Part shown: positions 10,721 through 23,829 of the stretch, one piece after another
Position numbering within the stretch: the stretch's first letter is position 1
How the letters are laid out: each line of letters opens with the position of its first letter
Origin: Mesotaenium endlicherianum
Taxonomy: Eukaryota > Streptophyta > Zygnematophyceae > Zygnematales > Mesotaeniaceae
Direction: 5' to 3'
DNA length: 64,000 nt
Assembly (NCBI GenBank): GCA_009602735.1
Contig: WELA01007584.1
Location: 593,750 to 657,749 of the forward strand
Notes under the pieces: model-generated
What the model was told of the DNA's origin: nothing
Databases searched by the model: none
Seen by the model: only the letters and a program-made list of their open reading frames with translations
Position numbers and translations under genes: made by a program

Positions 10721-12922
10721 ATGGTAAGGACAAGGTCTCAAACTAGCAACTCCCGAGACATGGAGAACCAGGATAACGAGAATGTCGAAAACCAGGCGAA
10801 AAGCCATGTAGCGGGAACCCGTACCTATTCTGAAGCAGTGGCAGGTATTGCAGCTAGAGAGGCTGCAGATGAAGCAGCTGCTATTGCCGCAGTCGCAGCA
10901 CAGCAAGCTGAGGAGGAGAGAGCTAGATTAGCTGAACAATTAGCAAAGGCTGCTGAGGATACAGAAAGGATGGAAGGACAGCCCGCTGACGAGCGCACGG
11001 TTGAAGAACTTATGGCATCCAGGGCCAATGTTCTGAGCCCACCTCCTGCTCTACAACTCAATATACCCCTAGGTCAAATACGTGACTGGCTGAATGCGGC
11101 AGGAACTGCTGCTGCAGGAGCGAGAGGGACTGTTGAGAACACTACTCAGCGAGTAGATGCCAATGCTGCTGCTGCATTTGCTAGACTGCCACCCCAGAGT
11201 GTAGACTTGGGAGCATTGTTCGTTCAAATGTGTAATGAATCTGTATATTGGTTGACATAATATTCATTTAAATAATATAGTTAAATAAGTTCAGCCTGCT
11301 GAATTTAGTTGATGATCAGTCTGGTGGACTTTATATTTAATATCAGTTTAATGACTCGGCCGGAAGTAGCAGGCTGAGGTCACCTTAAGTCAGCTTGCAG
11401 ACACATTCTTTGACAGCCAGCTGACTTCCGTACTCGGTAGCAGCGAAGTGCCTTGATATGCATCTAAGTGTGGTATGCTAGATTAATGGCCAGATGACAT
11501 CCCTATGATGGATGGCGATTCGGGATGATGGGAGATGGCGGTGGATTTGGTTAACCGAGGTCCTACCAACGTGGTTAACTCCCGGGTAGGCGGTGCCATC
11601 GCACTGACCGTTGAACAGTAAACTCATTCCATGTACATATGCTAGGCATTGCTCTCGAGTTCGGCATTCGGAAACGAGGCCAACTCTCTTGTACAGCTTA
11701 TTGAGAGAGATCTGAATCCAAGGCGAGAAGCCATTGATACGCACTGTCTTCCAACCTTGCTTATGTATGAGTTTACTGATTTGCATTATTGATGCTAGTT
11801 TACTCGCATTTGTCTCACGAGTATTATTCACTGCTAGTGTGTTGTCCTTTGCCGTTTAACCAGTTAACGAAAAAACACCATAAAGATTACTTGCTGATAT
11901 AAAGATCTTTATCAATTGTTAATTGCCTATTTGGTAAGTCGATTCATTTCAAAATGCAGTCGCAAATGGCGACCATGTATCAGTCCCAACAGGAGGACAA
12001 AAGAATCATAATGTCTCTACTGCGAGACAGAGACCAACTGGGGTCTCAAACCACTGGTGGTGGTGGCCGGGGGCCTAGTAAGCCCAAGCCGAAACCTCCC
12101 CAGGAAAATGACCCTGAGGGAAACAGAGAATATTACCTGATTAAGTTTCTCGCGGATTTTGAGCAGTGGCTGGAGAACTTCCCAGATTTGCAAGATCACG
12201 AGAAGGTCAGGTACACCGGTGCGCTACTAAAAGGCAGTGCCGCGGACGGGTGGCTTTACTGGAAAGGGGAGCATAAGGCTCAGCAACTTGGTGACCCTAC
12301 GTGGGTAGAGTTTGTCAAAAATTTGCATGAGAAGTTTGATGTCATCAACCAGCAGGAGAAAGCTATCTATGCGATGATCTTCGTCACACTGAAGCAGACC
12401 ACTTCAGTTGCTGAGTTTGCTCAAAAGTTCCAAGAGAACATGATGAAACAGCCAGATATGCCAGAACGGTATAGGATAGCATACTTCAGGTATGGCTTGA
12501 AATCCGAAGTCTCTGGTCATTTTGCTGAGAAGAAGTATGAGAAACTGCCTGACTTGATCCAGGATACTGATGCCTGGGATCAGCAGCAGTTTAATCACAA
12601 GCGCCAGAGTAATGCTTTGGTGTCTACGATTGTCAAAATGCCCCACGGTTCCTACACTGCAATTGAAGGAGACCAGGCTGAGGATGATCAGGGTGATGGA
12701 TATGAGTATGAGTATAATGCTATACAGTCTAGAGGTAGAGGTGGTTTCCCTCTAGGCGGCTATGGAAGAGGTGGTGGTAGGACTAAGCCGAGACCAGCCT
12801 CAGCAAAATCGATTTGCTTCCATTGCCAGCAACCAGGTCACTTCAGAGAACAGTGTCCAGACAAGCACCTCCCTAAAGTCGAGAGAAAAGACCAGCCTTT
12901 AAAAGACAGCAACAGTCAGTAA
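10721..12922 (+). pseudogene. Element A gag, split by a solo LTR
   Basis: Capsid-type polyprotein. It has an Ala/Glu-rich N-terminal part, the retrotransposon gag domain (tracts such as [20 protein letters not shown]), and a C-terminal CCHC knuckle reading CFHCQQPGHFREQC. The equivalent uninterrupted gag in element G is 492 residues. A same-family solo LTR at 11231-11951 separates the two parts. Fossil. Confidence 0.88.
11231..11951 (+). repeat. Solo LTR (A/G family) inserted in gag of element A
   Basis: 721 bp, complete TG...CA ends, flanked by a perfect 5-bp duplication AAATG (11226-11230 and 11952-11956). No internal sequence remains, so this is the product of LTR-LTR recombination after a second insertion into A. 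Confidence 0.92.
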
Positions 12923-12990
12923 TCCAGTCTACTGACTGTGAGGATGCTAGAGATAGTGAGTCTTCACTAACTGCCCTCGTAGCGGGTATT

Positions 12991-15900
12991 ATGGGTCCTG
13001 CTGAACTGGATTCACTATGCATGCCTGACAACCAGATAAAGGAGACCATCAGCAATATAGACGTCCAGAGAGTGCACACTCTGGATGCTCTTGTTCCACC
13101 TGATGTCCAACATTTCTTTGCTAAGTCACGAGAACAATGCAAAAGTCAGGAAAAGACAGTCCCTCCTATCCTACTGCATTGCATGATTGCACGTAGGAAG
13201 GTGAGGGCATTTGTTGACGGAGGGGCGTCACATACTTTTATCCACAAGGACTTAGTTAAGCGGCTAAGGCTGCCTACTGTCACCCAAGGGAATAGAAAAC
13301 TATTCCTTGGAGATGCCTCAAGTATCCCGGGAGGAGTTATAACCAAGCCTATTGAGGTCCAGTTAGGTTCTGGCATTGCAGTTCTAACTGAAACGCTTAC
13401 ATTTGAGGTACTCAACACTGGCTTTTATGATCTCGTGCTAGGCAGGTCCTGGCTTAATAGACATCAAGCTGAAGTGTGTTGGAGCAGAGGTACAGTTAAA
13501 GTGAGAGGAGCCAGTGATGGGCAGACTGACTTGGCACCCACCAGTGCTCTTCCTCTTGTCCTGTGTAGATGGCAAATGAAGGAAAAGAAGAGGCTTCCAG
13601 AAGGATGCAAGTTGCTGAATGCAATGGAGTTCGTCAAAAGCTGGAACCAGAAGGAAGACAGAATGTTCTGTCTGCTGCTAAGAGAGGTACCTCCTCAACC
13701 TGAAGAAGTGGTGGAGAAAAAGGTAATCCCTCCGGAGCACCCTACTGCTGCGAAGATTGTTGCTCAGTACACGGATGTATTTAGTACGCCTCCAGGACTA
13801 CCCCCTAAGAGGGAAGTAGATCATAGGATTGATCTATTACCTGGTAGTCAGCCACCCTAGCAACGCACTTACGGCTTGTCTTATGTGGAGAGCGGGGAGT
13901 TGAAAACACAGATTGCAAAGCTTGAGGAAAATGGTTATATTTCCCCCAGTAAATCACCTTACGGCACACCCATCCTATTTGTTAAGAAAAAGGATGGCAG
14001 TATGCGGATGTGTGTGGATTACAGAGCTCTGAACAGAATTACAGTAAAGAACAAGTATGCTTTACCCAGAATCGAGGACTTGCTTGATACCCTGTCAGGT
14101 GCTAAGGTGTTTAGTAAGATAGATCTCAAAAGTGGTTATCATCAAATCAAAATTGCTGAGGGGGATGATCACAAGACTGCCTTACGCACACGTTATGGAC
14201 ACTATGAGTTCAACGTGATGCCATTTGGACTTACTAATGCTCCTGCGCCCTTTATGGGTGCTATGAATGACATTATCAGGCCTTATTTGGATAAATTTGT
14301 GCAAGTTTTCTTGAATGATATTTTAATTTTCTCTAAAGATGAAGCTCAGCACATTGAACACTTAAAGACAGTCCTGGACACTCTGAGAAAAAATCATTTA
14401 TATGCTAAAATGAGCAAGTGTGATTCCTTCAAAAGAAAGTATTAAATTCTGAGGCCACGTTGTCATTAAAGAAGGCATCAGTGTGGATCCTAAGAAAGTC
14501 CAGACCATAAGGGATTGGCCAATACCACAGTCTGTCTCTGAAGTTAGATCCTTCCTCGGGTTGGATAACTACTATAGGAGATTTATTGAGAATTATTCCA
14601 CAAAGGCCAGTAAACTGACTGACCTTACTAAGAAAGACATAGGGTATGTGTGGGATGAAGAGCAGCAGGCTGCCTTCCAAACCCATAAAGAGGCCCTTTG
14701 TTCTGCCCCAGTGCTAGCCGTGTATGACCCCAGCAAACCGGTGCAGGTGGTCACTGATGCCTTCGACTTTGCCATGGGTGCTATTTTGTTGCAGCTTGCT
14801 GACAAAACCACAAAGGATGGTAAGGTATGGCCAGGAGTGGCACCCTGTGTTATACGAGTCTATGAAATTTAATCCAGCAGAGATTAATTACTCAGTGCAT
14901 GATAAAGAGCTGCTAGCTATCATTCATGTGCTCAAACAGTGGAGAGCATACTTACATGGTAAGGCTTTTAAGGTGATTACAGATCATCTAGCTCTGACTC
15001 ACTTTCAAAAGAAGTCCAAGCTGTCAAGGAGGGAGAGCCGCTGGAGCCAAATGCTGGAGCAGTTCCAAGTCCAGATCGACTACAAACCAGGGAACTTGAA
15101 TCCTGCTGATGCACTCTCTAGAAGACCCGACTTGCAAGAAAGGAACTTTAGTCAGCATGCTGTAGATAAAGTCCTGTGTGCACTCACTTCACTATGGGTG
15201 AAAAAGTCCTTCCTTGAACAACTTAGGAAAGCCTACCTTTTTGACCCAACATTTGAGCCCAGCCCCAGTGTTGGTGTGTGTGTCGTGCTATTGCACTCGG
15301 GTACCGGCTTAAAGCAGGGGTCTGGATGACTGAAACCACTTCAGGAAGGCTGAAGCTGGTCATTCCTAATAACTTGGAAATAAGGTCTCTCTTACTGAGT
15401 CAAGCGCATGACAGTTTATTGGGTGGACATTTGGGGCAGGCCAAAACTGTTGGCAAACTGGCAAAATATTATCATTGGGAGGGATTGCCCCGGGAGGTCT
15501 TGAAATATGTGAAGTCCTGTGATCAGTGTCAAAGAAATAAGTCTAGGCACACACCACCGGGAGGTCCCTTGCAAACACTTCCCATCCCAGCTGGACGCTG
15601 GGAAACTATATCCATGGACTGGGTGGTCACATTACCAAGAATCGCCAATGGGCATGATTCAATACTGGTAGTCGTGGATAAAGTGACAAAAATGGTTATT
15701 TTTATCCCCACAACTATCAAAGTGACTGCACTCGAAACAGCGAGGCAGTTTTACAACCATGTAGTATGCCAACATGGGCTCCCCTCTAATATAATCTCAG
15801 ATAGAGACTCAAAATTTACCTCTAAGTTCTGGAGAGCTTTAATGGGGTTAATGGGAGTCAAACAGTTGCTCACCACAGCTAACCACCCTCAGACTGATGG

Positions 15901-16726
15901 GCAGACTGAAAGAACTAACTGAGTTTTGCAGGAGGTTTTGAGAGCATATATTAACCAAATACAAGATAATTGGGATGACTTGTTGCCTCAAATTCAGTTT
16001 GCGGTCAACAGCGCGGTGCACGCGTCAACGGGCAAGACTTCTTTTGAACTCAGCCTGGGTAGAGTCCCTAAGTCTCCTTTAGATGTGCTAAGGGAGTCTT
16101 TAACTCACCCTGAAGGGATTGACAATCTGGTCTCCCTCCAGTTAACTCAGGAGTTTGCTGACACCCTGTCAGAAGTCCAACAAAACCTGCACAAAACCCA
16201 AGAATATCAACAAAAATACGCTAATCAGCACCGTCGCGAGCTGACATTTTCTAAGGGCGATTTGGTCAAACTGCATTCTCAGCACCTGTACCTGCCTGGT
16301 GTGGTCAAGAAAAAGCTTGGTCCTGTCTGGCTCGGTCCATATTCGGTGGTGCGCCGTGTCGGTCAGAATGCTTACAAACTGAATATGTCAGCAGACTACA
16401 AGGGTCACCCAGTCTTTAATGTCTCTTTCCTGGAACCGTACACCAAAGGTGACAAACTGTTCAGCGGTCGGTTACATGTCCAACCGGGACCGATCCCCGC
16501 TGTCAGAGAGGGTGACGCTGAGGAATATGAGGTCGAGGAGATTTTAGACGCTCGCTCTGTCCGTCGATCGTCTAAATATGTCATGAAGTACCTCATCCGA
16601 TGGAAAGGTTACGATGCCTATGAGAACACTTGGGAATTTAAAGATCAGCTGACCAATGCCCATGGGGCGTTGAAACGATTCCACCTTCGGGCGGCTGGGG
16701 CACCTCCCTCATCGTCATTTCCGTAG
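12991..16726 (+). pseudogene. Element A pol (PR-RT-RNase H-INT-chromodomain), decayed
   Basis: Order of domains: aspartic protease ([12 protein letters not shown]), reverse transcriptase, RNase H, integrase with an H2C2 zinc region and DDE core ([12 protein letters not shown]), and a C-terminal chromodomain ([17 protein letters not shown]). The order PR-RT-RH-INT plus chromodomain defines a Ty3/gypsy chromovirus. About five interruptions; not functional. Confidence 0.9.
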
Positions 16727-17023
16727 CCAGGGACACGTGACAGGAGGTCCTGTCTCCATATAAGTTGGAGGGGAATGTAACAGTTAGTGACAGTTGTGAC
16801 AGGCAGCCCACCTTTAAAATTAAGTTGGAGGGAGTGGTGTTTTGTCTTGGGATCAGCCGCGCTCACACTCACTTTCTGTCTAAACTCAATTGACCCTGAT
16901 ATTCACTCACACCAGGTATTTCACACTAGGAACTCGTCCTATCGCGTCCTCTTCATCAAGGGCACTCAGTAGCGGCAAAATATCATGACTTCACTAATTG
17001 CATTGTGTTGATGAGTGAGCAGG

Positions 17024-18616
17024 ATGACTCAAAAGTCAGAACTTAAGAGGAAGAGAAAAGCGGAAGAGGCACATGCAAAATACTTGCAATTCCGTGGCGA
17101 CATCGAATCATCCTCCATCTCTGCTCGGGAATCACAACGACTCCAACAAGAGCGGGAAGCACAGAAGAAGAAGGAGGAGGAGGAACAGGCCAGACTGAGG
17201 CAGGAAGAATTGGACAGAAAAGCTGCAGAGGAGGCCAAGAAAGCAGAGGAGGAGAGGCAAGCTGAGGAGAGGCGGAAGCAGCAGGCTGAAGAAGAGCAGA
17301 GGAGAATCAGCAGCTATCGCTACACAGTGCTGGGCAAGGGCTTCGATCTACTGGAGGAGGCCTTCAAGTATGCTCAGAGAAGTCGCAGCGAGTCACAGAA
17401 GGACATCCTACAGAAGGAAGGGGAGACATCCGAAAACTTTGACAAGTATATAGAGGTCAGCACAAGGCTCCTCCTCTACCATGATTATGCCAGGATGGTA
17501 GGACATACAGTCAGAGTCAGAGAGGCCAAGGCAATGGCCTAGGCAAACGAAGCAGGTGCTGTATCAATTCCGGATATCTGGGGGAAAGATAGGGTCATCA
17601 GGATGATCCCTATGGACGCGGACAGCTTTAAGGACTCTACACCCCATAACAGGTTCAAGGCCATGTATAATGAGGTGGAGAGAAGGAGCTGGGAATTCTT
17701 GGCCAGGGAAACCAGTCAGCTGGACTTTGCAGGGCACTGGTACCCTTGTACTCTGAAAAGGACAGACCCTGCCTTCTTCCAGAAGCCCACCGATTGGCGG
17801 TGGATGACCATCAACATGAGGGACCAGCAGAACAACAAGGCGACGGATGAGGATTTCCTAACAGACCTAAAGGGGAACATAGTATTGCCCCCTCACATTG
17901 CGGCTTGGGACCCAAGATTGGATGGAGTAAGAGACTGCATAAGCCAAGAAATGCAGGGGGACAAGAGCAGGGCTCGAGAGTCATTCTCTAAAGGGAAGCA
18001 CGCTTATGCCAAATGGGCAAGCAAGCAGGGGGAAAAGGACCTGTATGCGGTTCGGACTCAGCAGCCCTCACCAGCACCCAAAAGGGGAAGGTCAGTGGGA
18101 TATTCTTTTTCTCGGGAGGAGCTGGAGCAGCTGACAGAAGAGACCCTAGCAGTCTCAGAGGAACCCGGGGACGGAGAGGAGGAGGGGTCAGAGGAAGAAG
18201 AGGAGGAAGGCGAGGAGGAGGACACTAGCCCCGCCGTGATCCTGACACCTGCCACATCCCCTGTAAGGGAGAAGACTGAGTCGGCCTTGCAGCAGCTCGC
18301 TGAAGAGGAGGATATCACTTGGATGGGAACTGCCATAGGACAGAGCCCATCTCCAGGCACGGAGACCCAGTCAGCTAGGGCAGACAAGAGGGCTGCTAGA
18401 GAAATAGCCAGAGGCCTGCCGGCATCTCCCTCGCAGAGAGGGCATGTACCCTTGGCTCATGTCATGCAACATCTTTCTGGAATGCCAGTATATGTACCAG
18501 TCAGTTTGAGGGCTGCCCAGGAGAAGGCTGCCTCCATTCAGTTTCAGACCGTGCAAGAGGAAACCGCACAGTTACTGCGTTTCCGCAGGGTCCCTACGCG
18601 GAGCCTCCCTCTCTGA
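17024..18616 (+). pseudogene. Element A third ORF (ORF3), diverged relative of the G-family ORF3
   Basis: It starts at the ATG just after an AG acceptor (17021-17022). An N-terminal Lys/Glu/Gln coiled coil is followed by a core clearly related to G's ORF3 (NEVERRSWEFLARE, DWRWMT, LPPHIAAWDPRL, SKGKHAYAKWA), then a Glu-rich acidic stretch and an Arg-rich tail. Identity to the G protein is far lower than for gag or pol, yet the core pattern is kept. One interruption is visible. Function unknown. Confidence 0.8.
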
Positions 18617-18799
18617 CAGGCTTCAGGAGACCCCAAGACAGGAGGAGGTCTGACTCTCCTGACCATAGGGCCCCAGGGGCATCTCCCTCTTAAAGGCAGA
18701 GAGCCAAGGGCACATCACGCTATATGGGAGAGGGATAAGTAATTTCAGTTGGGGAAATCCATGTCCCCTGTGTCAGTGTTGTTGAGGCGACAACATGTT

Positions 18800-18812
18800 A
18801 AGTTGGAGGGAT
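18800..18812 (+). promoter_or_regulatory. Polypurine tract of element A
   Basis: AAGTTGGAGGGAT immediately before the 3' LTR; identical to the tract at 43339-43351 in element G. Confidence 0.82.
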
Positions 18813-19531
18813 TGTAATGAATCAGTATATTGGTTGATATAGTAATCATTTAAATATAACAATCAAATAAGTTCAGCCTGCTGAACTCTAGTTAGTAATC
18901 AGTCTGCCGGACTTTATATTTAATGCCAGTTTAATGACTCAGCCGGAAACAGCAGGCTGAAGTCAGCTTAAGTCAGCTTGCTGACACATTCTTTGACTGC
19001 CAGCTGACTTCCGTACTTGGTAGCAGTGAACTGCCTCGATATGCATCTAAGTGTGGTATGCTAGATGAAGAGCCAGATGAAATCCCTATGATGGATGGCG
19101 ATTCGGGATGATGGGAGATGGCGGTGGATTTGGTTAATCGAGGTCCTACCAACGCGGTTAACTCCCAGGTAGGTGGTGCCATCGCACTGACCGTTGAACA
19201 GTAAACTCATTCCATGTACATATGCTAGGCATTGCTCTCAAATTCGGCATTTGAAATGAGGCCAACTCTCTTGTAAAGCTGACTGAGAGAGATCTAAATC
19301 CAAGGTGAGAAGCCATTGATACGCACCATCTTCTAACCTTGCTTATGTATGAGTTCATTGATTGCATCATTGATGCTAATTTACTCGCATTTGACTTACA
19401 AGTATTATTCACTGCTAGTGTGTGGTCCTTTGCCGTTTAACCAGTTAACGGGAAATATCATAAGGATTACTTGTTGATATAAAGATCTTAATTAACTGTT
19501 AATCGCCTATTTGGTAAATTGATTCATTTCA
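18813..19531 (+). repeat. 3' LTR of element A
   Basis: 719 bp, same family as 9967-10686, followed by the CCTCG target duplicate and then minus-strand B sequence. Confidence 0.9.
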
Positions 19532-19636
19532 CCTCGTGAGGGACGTCGCCTCCAGCTCCTTCTGGTATTGCTCCATTGTCCTCCTGGCTTCTTCTGCCTT
19601 GCGCTTCCTATCCTCCTTTTGTGTGGTGGGAGCCAT
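19532..19636 (-). pseudogene. Element B ORF3, N-terminal start
   Basis: The ATG (19636-19634 on the minus strand) begins MAPTTQKE-type sequence as in the intact ORF3. Upstream, TACTAAC (19667-19661) and CAG (19640-19638) reproduce the branch-point and acceptor arrangement seen before ORF3 in elements C and G. Confidence 0.8.
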
Positions 19637-20040
19637 TCTGCACATGTAACCAGGGCACAAGTTAGTAGGATATCGACCTTTGTCCTAGAAGTTGCAGGAA
19701 GGGAGTAAGTTCGTATTAGTATGGTGTATTCGTTCCTGTTTACCTTACAGGGTGCTTGCTAGGAGTTGACGTAGTTGCGGTGCGCTAGACATAAACATAT
19801 GAATGTGTTTACATGTGTGTTAAGTGATGTATGGCTGTGCGAGGCCCTTTTTCCTGTCGCTAAAGGTGCTTTATGTGGGCCAGGCTGTCCCCTCTGTCAC
19901 TATGCTGACACTTAGGGTTCACATAACTGTCTCTAACTGTCCCTTCCTTGCTCTCGCACACTAACTATCATATATTTTCCCCTCCAACTTAAATTGAGAC
20001 AGGACCTCCTGTCACCTGCCCGTGTCAACTGAAATGACTG

Positions 20041-23000
20041 TTAGGGAGGTGCTCCAGCCGCCCGAAGGTGGAACCGTTTCAACGCCCCTTTGGCATTAGT
20101 CAAATGGTCGTTAAATTCCCAAGTGTCCCCAGATGCATCGTAACCCTTCCATCGAATGAGGTACTTCATGACATATTTAGACAATCGACGGACCGAGCGC
20201 GCATCTAAAATCTCCTCAACCTCATATTCCTCAGGGTCGCCGTCCCGGACAGCGGGGACCGGTCCCGGTTGGACAGCTAACCGACCTGTGAACAGTGTAT
20301 CACCTTTGATGTAGGGTTCCAGGAAGGAGACATTAAAGACCGGATGACCCTTGTATTCGGCTGACATGTTCAGTTTGTAAGCGTTCTGACCGACACGACA
20401 CACCACCGAATATGGACCAACCCAGACAGGGCCAAGCTTTTTCTTGACCACACCATATAGGTACAGGTGCTGAGAATGTAGTTTGACCAAATCGCCTTTA
20501 GAAAAGGTCAGTTCGCGACGGTGCTGATTAGCGTACTTTTGTTGGTTTTCTTCGGCTCTGTGCAGGTTTTGCTAGACTGCTGACAGGGTGTCAGCAAACT
20601 CCTGAGTTAACTGGAGGGAGACCGGATTGTCAATCCCTACAGGCTGAGTTAAAGACTCCCCTAGGACATCTAAGGGAGACTTAGGGACTCTACCCAGGCT
20701 TAGTTCAAAAGGAGTCTTGCCCGTTGACGCGTGCACCGCACTGTTGACCGCAAACTGGATTTGAGGTAACAGGTCATCCCAATTACCTTGTTTTTGGTTA
20801 ATATAGGCTCTCAGTACCTCTTGCAGAACTAGGTTAGTTCTTTCAGTCTGCCCATCAGTCTGAGGGTGGTATGCTGTGCTGAGCAGCTGCCTGACTCCCA
20901 TTAACCCCATTAAAGTCCTCCAGAACTTGGAGGTCAATTTTGAGTCTCTGTCTGAGATTATATTAGAGGGTAGCCCATGTTGGCATACTACATGGTTGTA
21001 GAACTGTCTCGCTGTTTCGAGTGCAGTTACTTTGACAGTTGTGGGGATGAAAATGACCATTTTTGTCAGTTTATCCACGACTACCAATATTGAATCATGC
21101 CCATTGGCAGTTCGTGGCAGTGTGACCACCCAGTCCATGGGTATCGTTTCCCGGCGGCCAGCTGGGATGGGCAGCGGTTGTAAGAGGCCCCCCGGTGGTG
21201 TGTGCCTAGACTTATTCTTTTGACACTGGTCACAGGACTTAACGTATTTCAAGACCTCCCGAGGTAATCCCTCCCAATGATAATGTTTTGCCAGTTTGCC
21301 AACAGTTTTGGCTTGCCCCAAATGCCCACCCAGTAAACTGTCATGTGCTTGACTCAATAAAAGGGACCTTATTTCCACGTTATTAGGAATGACCACCTTC
21401 AGCCTGCCTGAAGTGGTTTTAGTCACCCAGACCCCTCCCTTAAGCTTATACCCAAGTGCAGTAGCACGACACACACCAACACTGGGGCTGGGCTCAAATG
21501 TTGGGTCAGAAAGGTAGGCTTTCCTAAGTTGTTCTAGGAAGGACTTTTTCACCTTTAGTGAAGTGAGTGCACACAGGACTTTATCTACAGCATGCTGACT
21601 AAAGTTCCTTTCTTGCAAGTCAGGTCTTCTAGAAAGTGCATCAGCAGGATTCAACTTCCCTGGTTTGTAGTCGATCTGGACTTGGAACTGCTCCAGCATC
21701 TGGCTCCAGCGGTTCTCCCTCCTCGACAGCTTGGACTTCTTCTGAAAGTGGGTCAGAGCTAGATGATCTGTAATCACCTTAAAAGCTTTACCATGTAAGT
21801 ATGCTCTCCACTGTTTGAGTACATGAATGATAGCTAGCAGCTCTTTATCATGCACTGAATAATTAATCTCCGCTGGATTAAATTTCAGAGACTCGTACAA
21901 CACAAGATGCCACTCTCGCCGTACCTTATCATCCTTTGTGGTTTTGTCAGCAGGCTGCAATAAAATAGCACCCATGGCAAAGTCCGAGGCATCAGTAACC
22001 ACCTGCACCGGTTTGCTAGGGTCATACACGGCTAGCACGGGGGCAGAACAAAGGGCATGTTTATGGGTCTGGAAGGCAGCCTGCTGCTCTTCCCCCCACA
22101 CATACCCTATGACTTTCTTAGTAAGGTCAGTCAGTTTACTTGCCTTCGTAGAATAATTCTCAATAAATCTCCTATAGTAGTTAGCCAACCCGAGGAAGGA
22201 TCTAATTTCAGAGACAGACTGTGGTACTGGCCACTCCCTTATGATATGGACTCTTAGGATCCACACTGATACCTTCTTTGCTGACAATGTGGCCTAAGAA
22301 ATCACACTTGCTCATTTTAGCATATAAGTGATTTTTTCTCAGAGTGTCCAGGACTGTCTTTAAGTGTTCAGTGTGCTGAGCTTCATCTTTAGAGAAAATT
22401 AAAATATCATCCAGGAAAACTTGCACAAACTTATCCAAATAAGGTCTAAAAATGTCATTCATAGCACCCATGAAGGTCGCAGGAGCATTAGTCAGTCCAA
22501 ATGGCATCACGTTGAACTCATAGTGTCCACAACGTGTGCGGAAGGCAGTGTTGTGCTCATCCCCCTCAGCAATTCTGATTTGATGATAACCACTTTTGAG
22601 ATCTATCTTACTGAACACCTTAGCACCTGACAGGTGATCAAGCAAGTCCTCGATTCTGGGTAAAGCATACTTGTTCTTTACTGTAATTCTATTCAGGGCT
22701 CTGTAATTCACACACATCCGCATACTGTCATCCTTTTTCTTAACAAATAGGATGGGTGCGCCGTATGGTGATTTACTGGGAGAAATATAACCATTTTCCT
22801 CAAGCTCTGCAATCTGTGTTTTCAACTCCTCGCTCTCCACATAAGACAAGCCATAAGTGCTTTGCCAGGGTGGTTGATTCCCAGGTAATAGATCAATCCT
22901 ATGATCTACTTCCCTCTTAGAAGGTAGTCTTGGAGGCATATTAAATACATCCGTGTACTGAGCAACAATGTTTGCTGCAGTAGGGTGCTCCGGAGGGCTT

Positions 23001-23740
23001 ACCTTTTTCTCCACCACTTCTTCTGGTTGAGGAGGTACCTCTCTTAGCAGCAGACAGAACATTCTGTCTTCCTTTGGGTTCCAGCTTTTGACGAACTCCA
23101 TTGCATTCAGCAACTTGCATCCTTCTGGAAGCCTCTTCTTTTCCTTCATTTGTCATCCACACAGGACAAGAGGAAGAGCACTGGTGGGTGCCAAGTCAGT
23201 CTGCCCATCACTGGCTCCTCTCACTTTAACTGTACCTCTGCTCCAACACACTTCAGCTTGATGTCTATTAAGCCAGGACCTGCCTAGCACGAGATCATAA
23301 AAGCCAGTGTTGAGTACCTCAAATGTAAGCGTTTCAGTTAGAACTGCAATGCAAGAACCTAACTGGACCTCAATAGGCTTGGTTATAACTCCTCCCGGGA
23401 TACTTGAGGCATCTCCAAGGAATATTTATCTATAATACCCTTGAGTGACAGTAGGCAGCCTTAGCCGCTTAACTAAGTCCTTGTGGATAAAAGTATGTGA
23501 CGCCCCTCCGTCAACAAATGCCCTCACCTTCCTACCTGCAATCATGCAATGCAGTAGGATAGGAGGGACTGTCTTTTCCTGACTTTCGCATTGTTCTCGT
23601 GACTTAGCAAAGAAATGTTGGACATCAGGTGGAGCAAGAGCATCCAGAGTGTGCACTCTCTGGATGTCTATATTGCTGATGGTCTCCTTTATCTGGTTGT
23701 CGGGCATGCATAGTGAATCCAGTTCAGCAGGACCCATAAT
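20041..23740 (-). pseudogene. Element B pol, decayed
   Basis: Minus-strand protease, RT, RNase H, integrase and chromodomain of the same family as G ([13 protein letters not shown] at the RT active site; [12 protein letters not shown] in integrase). About four interruptions. Fossil. Confidence 0.88.
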
Positions 23741-23829
23741 ACCTGCTACGAGGGCAGCTAGTGAGGACTCACTATCTCTAGCATCCTCACAGTCAGTAGA
23801 CTGGATTATTGACTGTTGCTGTCTTTTAA

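Larger units (their letters stand above)
9967..19531 (+). mobile_element. Element A: Ty3/gypsy chromovirus with a third ORF, full length but decayed
   Basis: Two ~720-bp LTRs (9967-10686 and 18813-19531) flank gag, pol with a chromodomain, and a downstream ORF3. Flanks carry a 5-bp target duplication, CCTGG (9962-9966) and CCTCG (19532-19536), differing at one base. It is inserted into ORF3 of the reverse-oriented element B, so it is younger than B. A solo LTR of the same family lies within its gag. The coding parts carry roughly six or seven breaks, so the element is dead. LTR divergence looks like several percent by eye. Confidence 0.9.

Noticed and set aside
17029-17238. Antisense ORF rich in Ser/Cys across ORF3 of element A
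   Set aside because: Shadow of the Lys/Glu coiled-coil codons on the sense strand.
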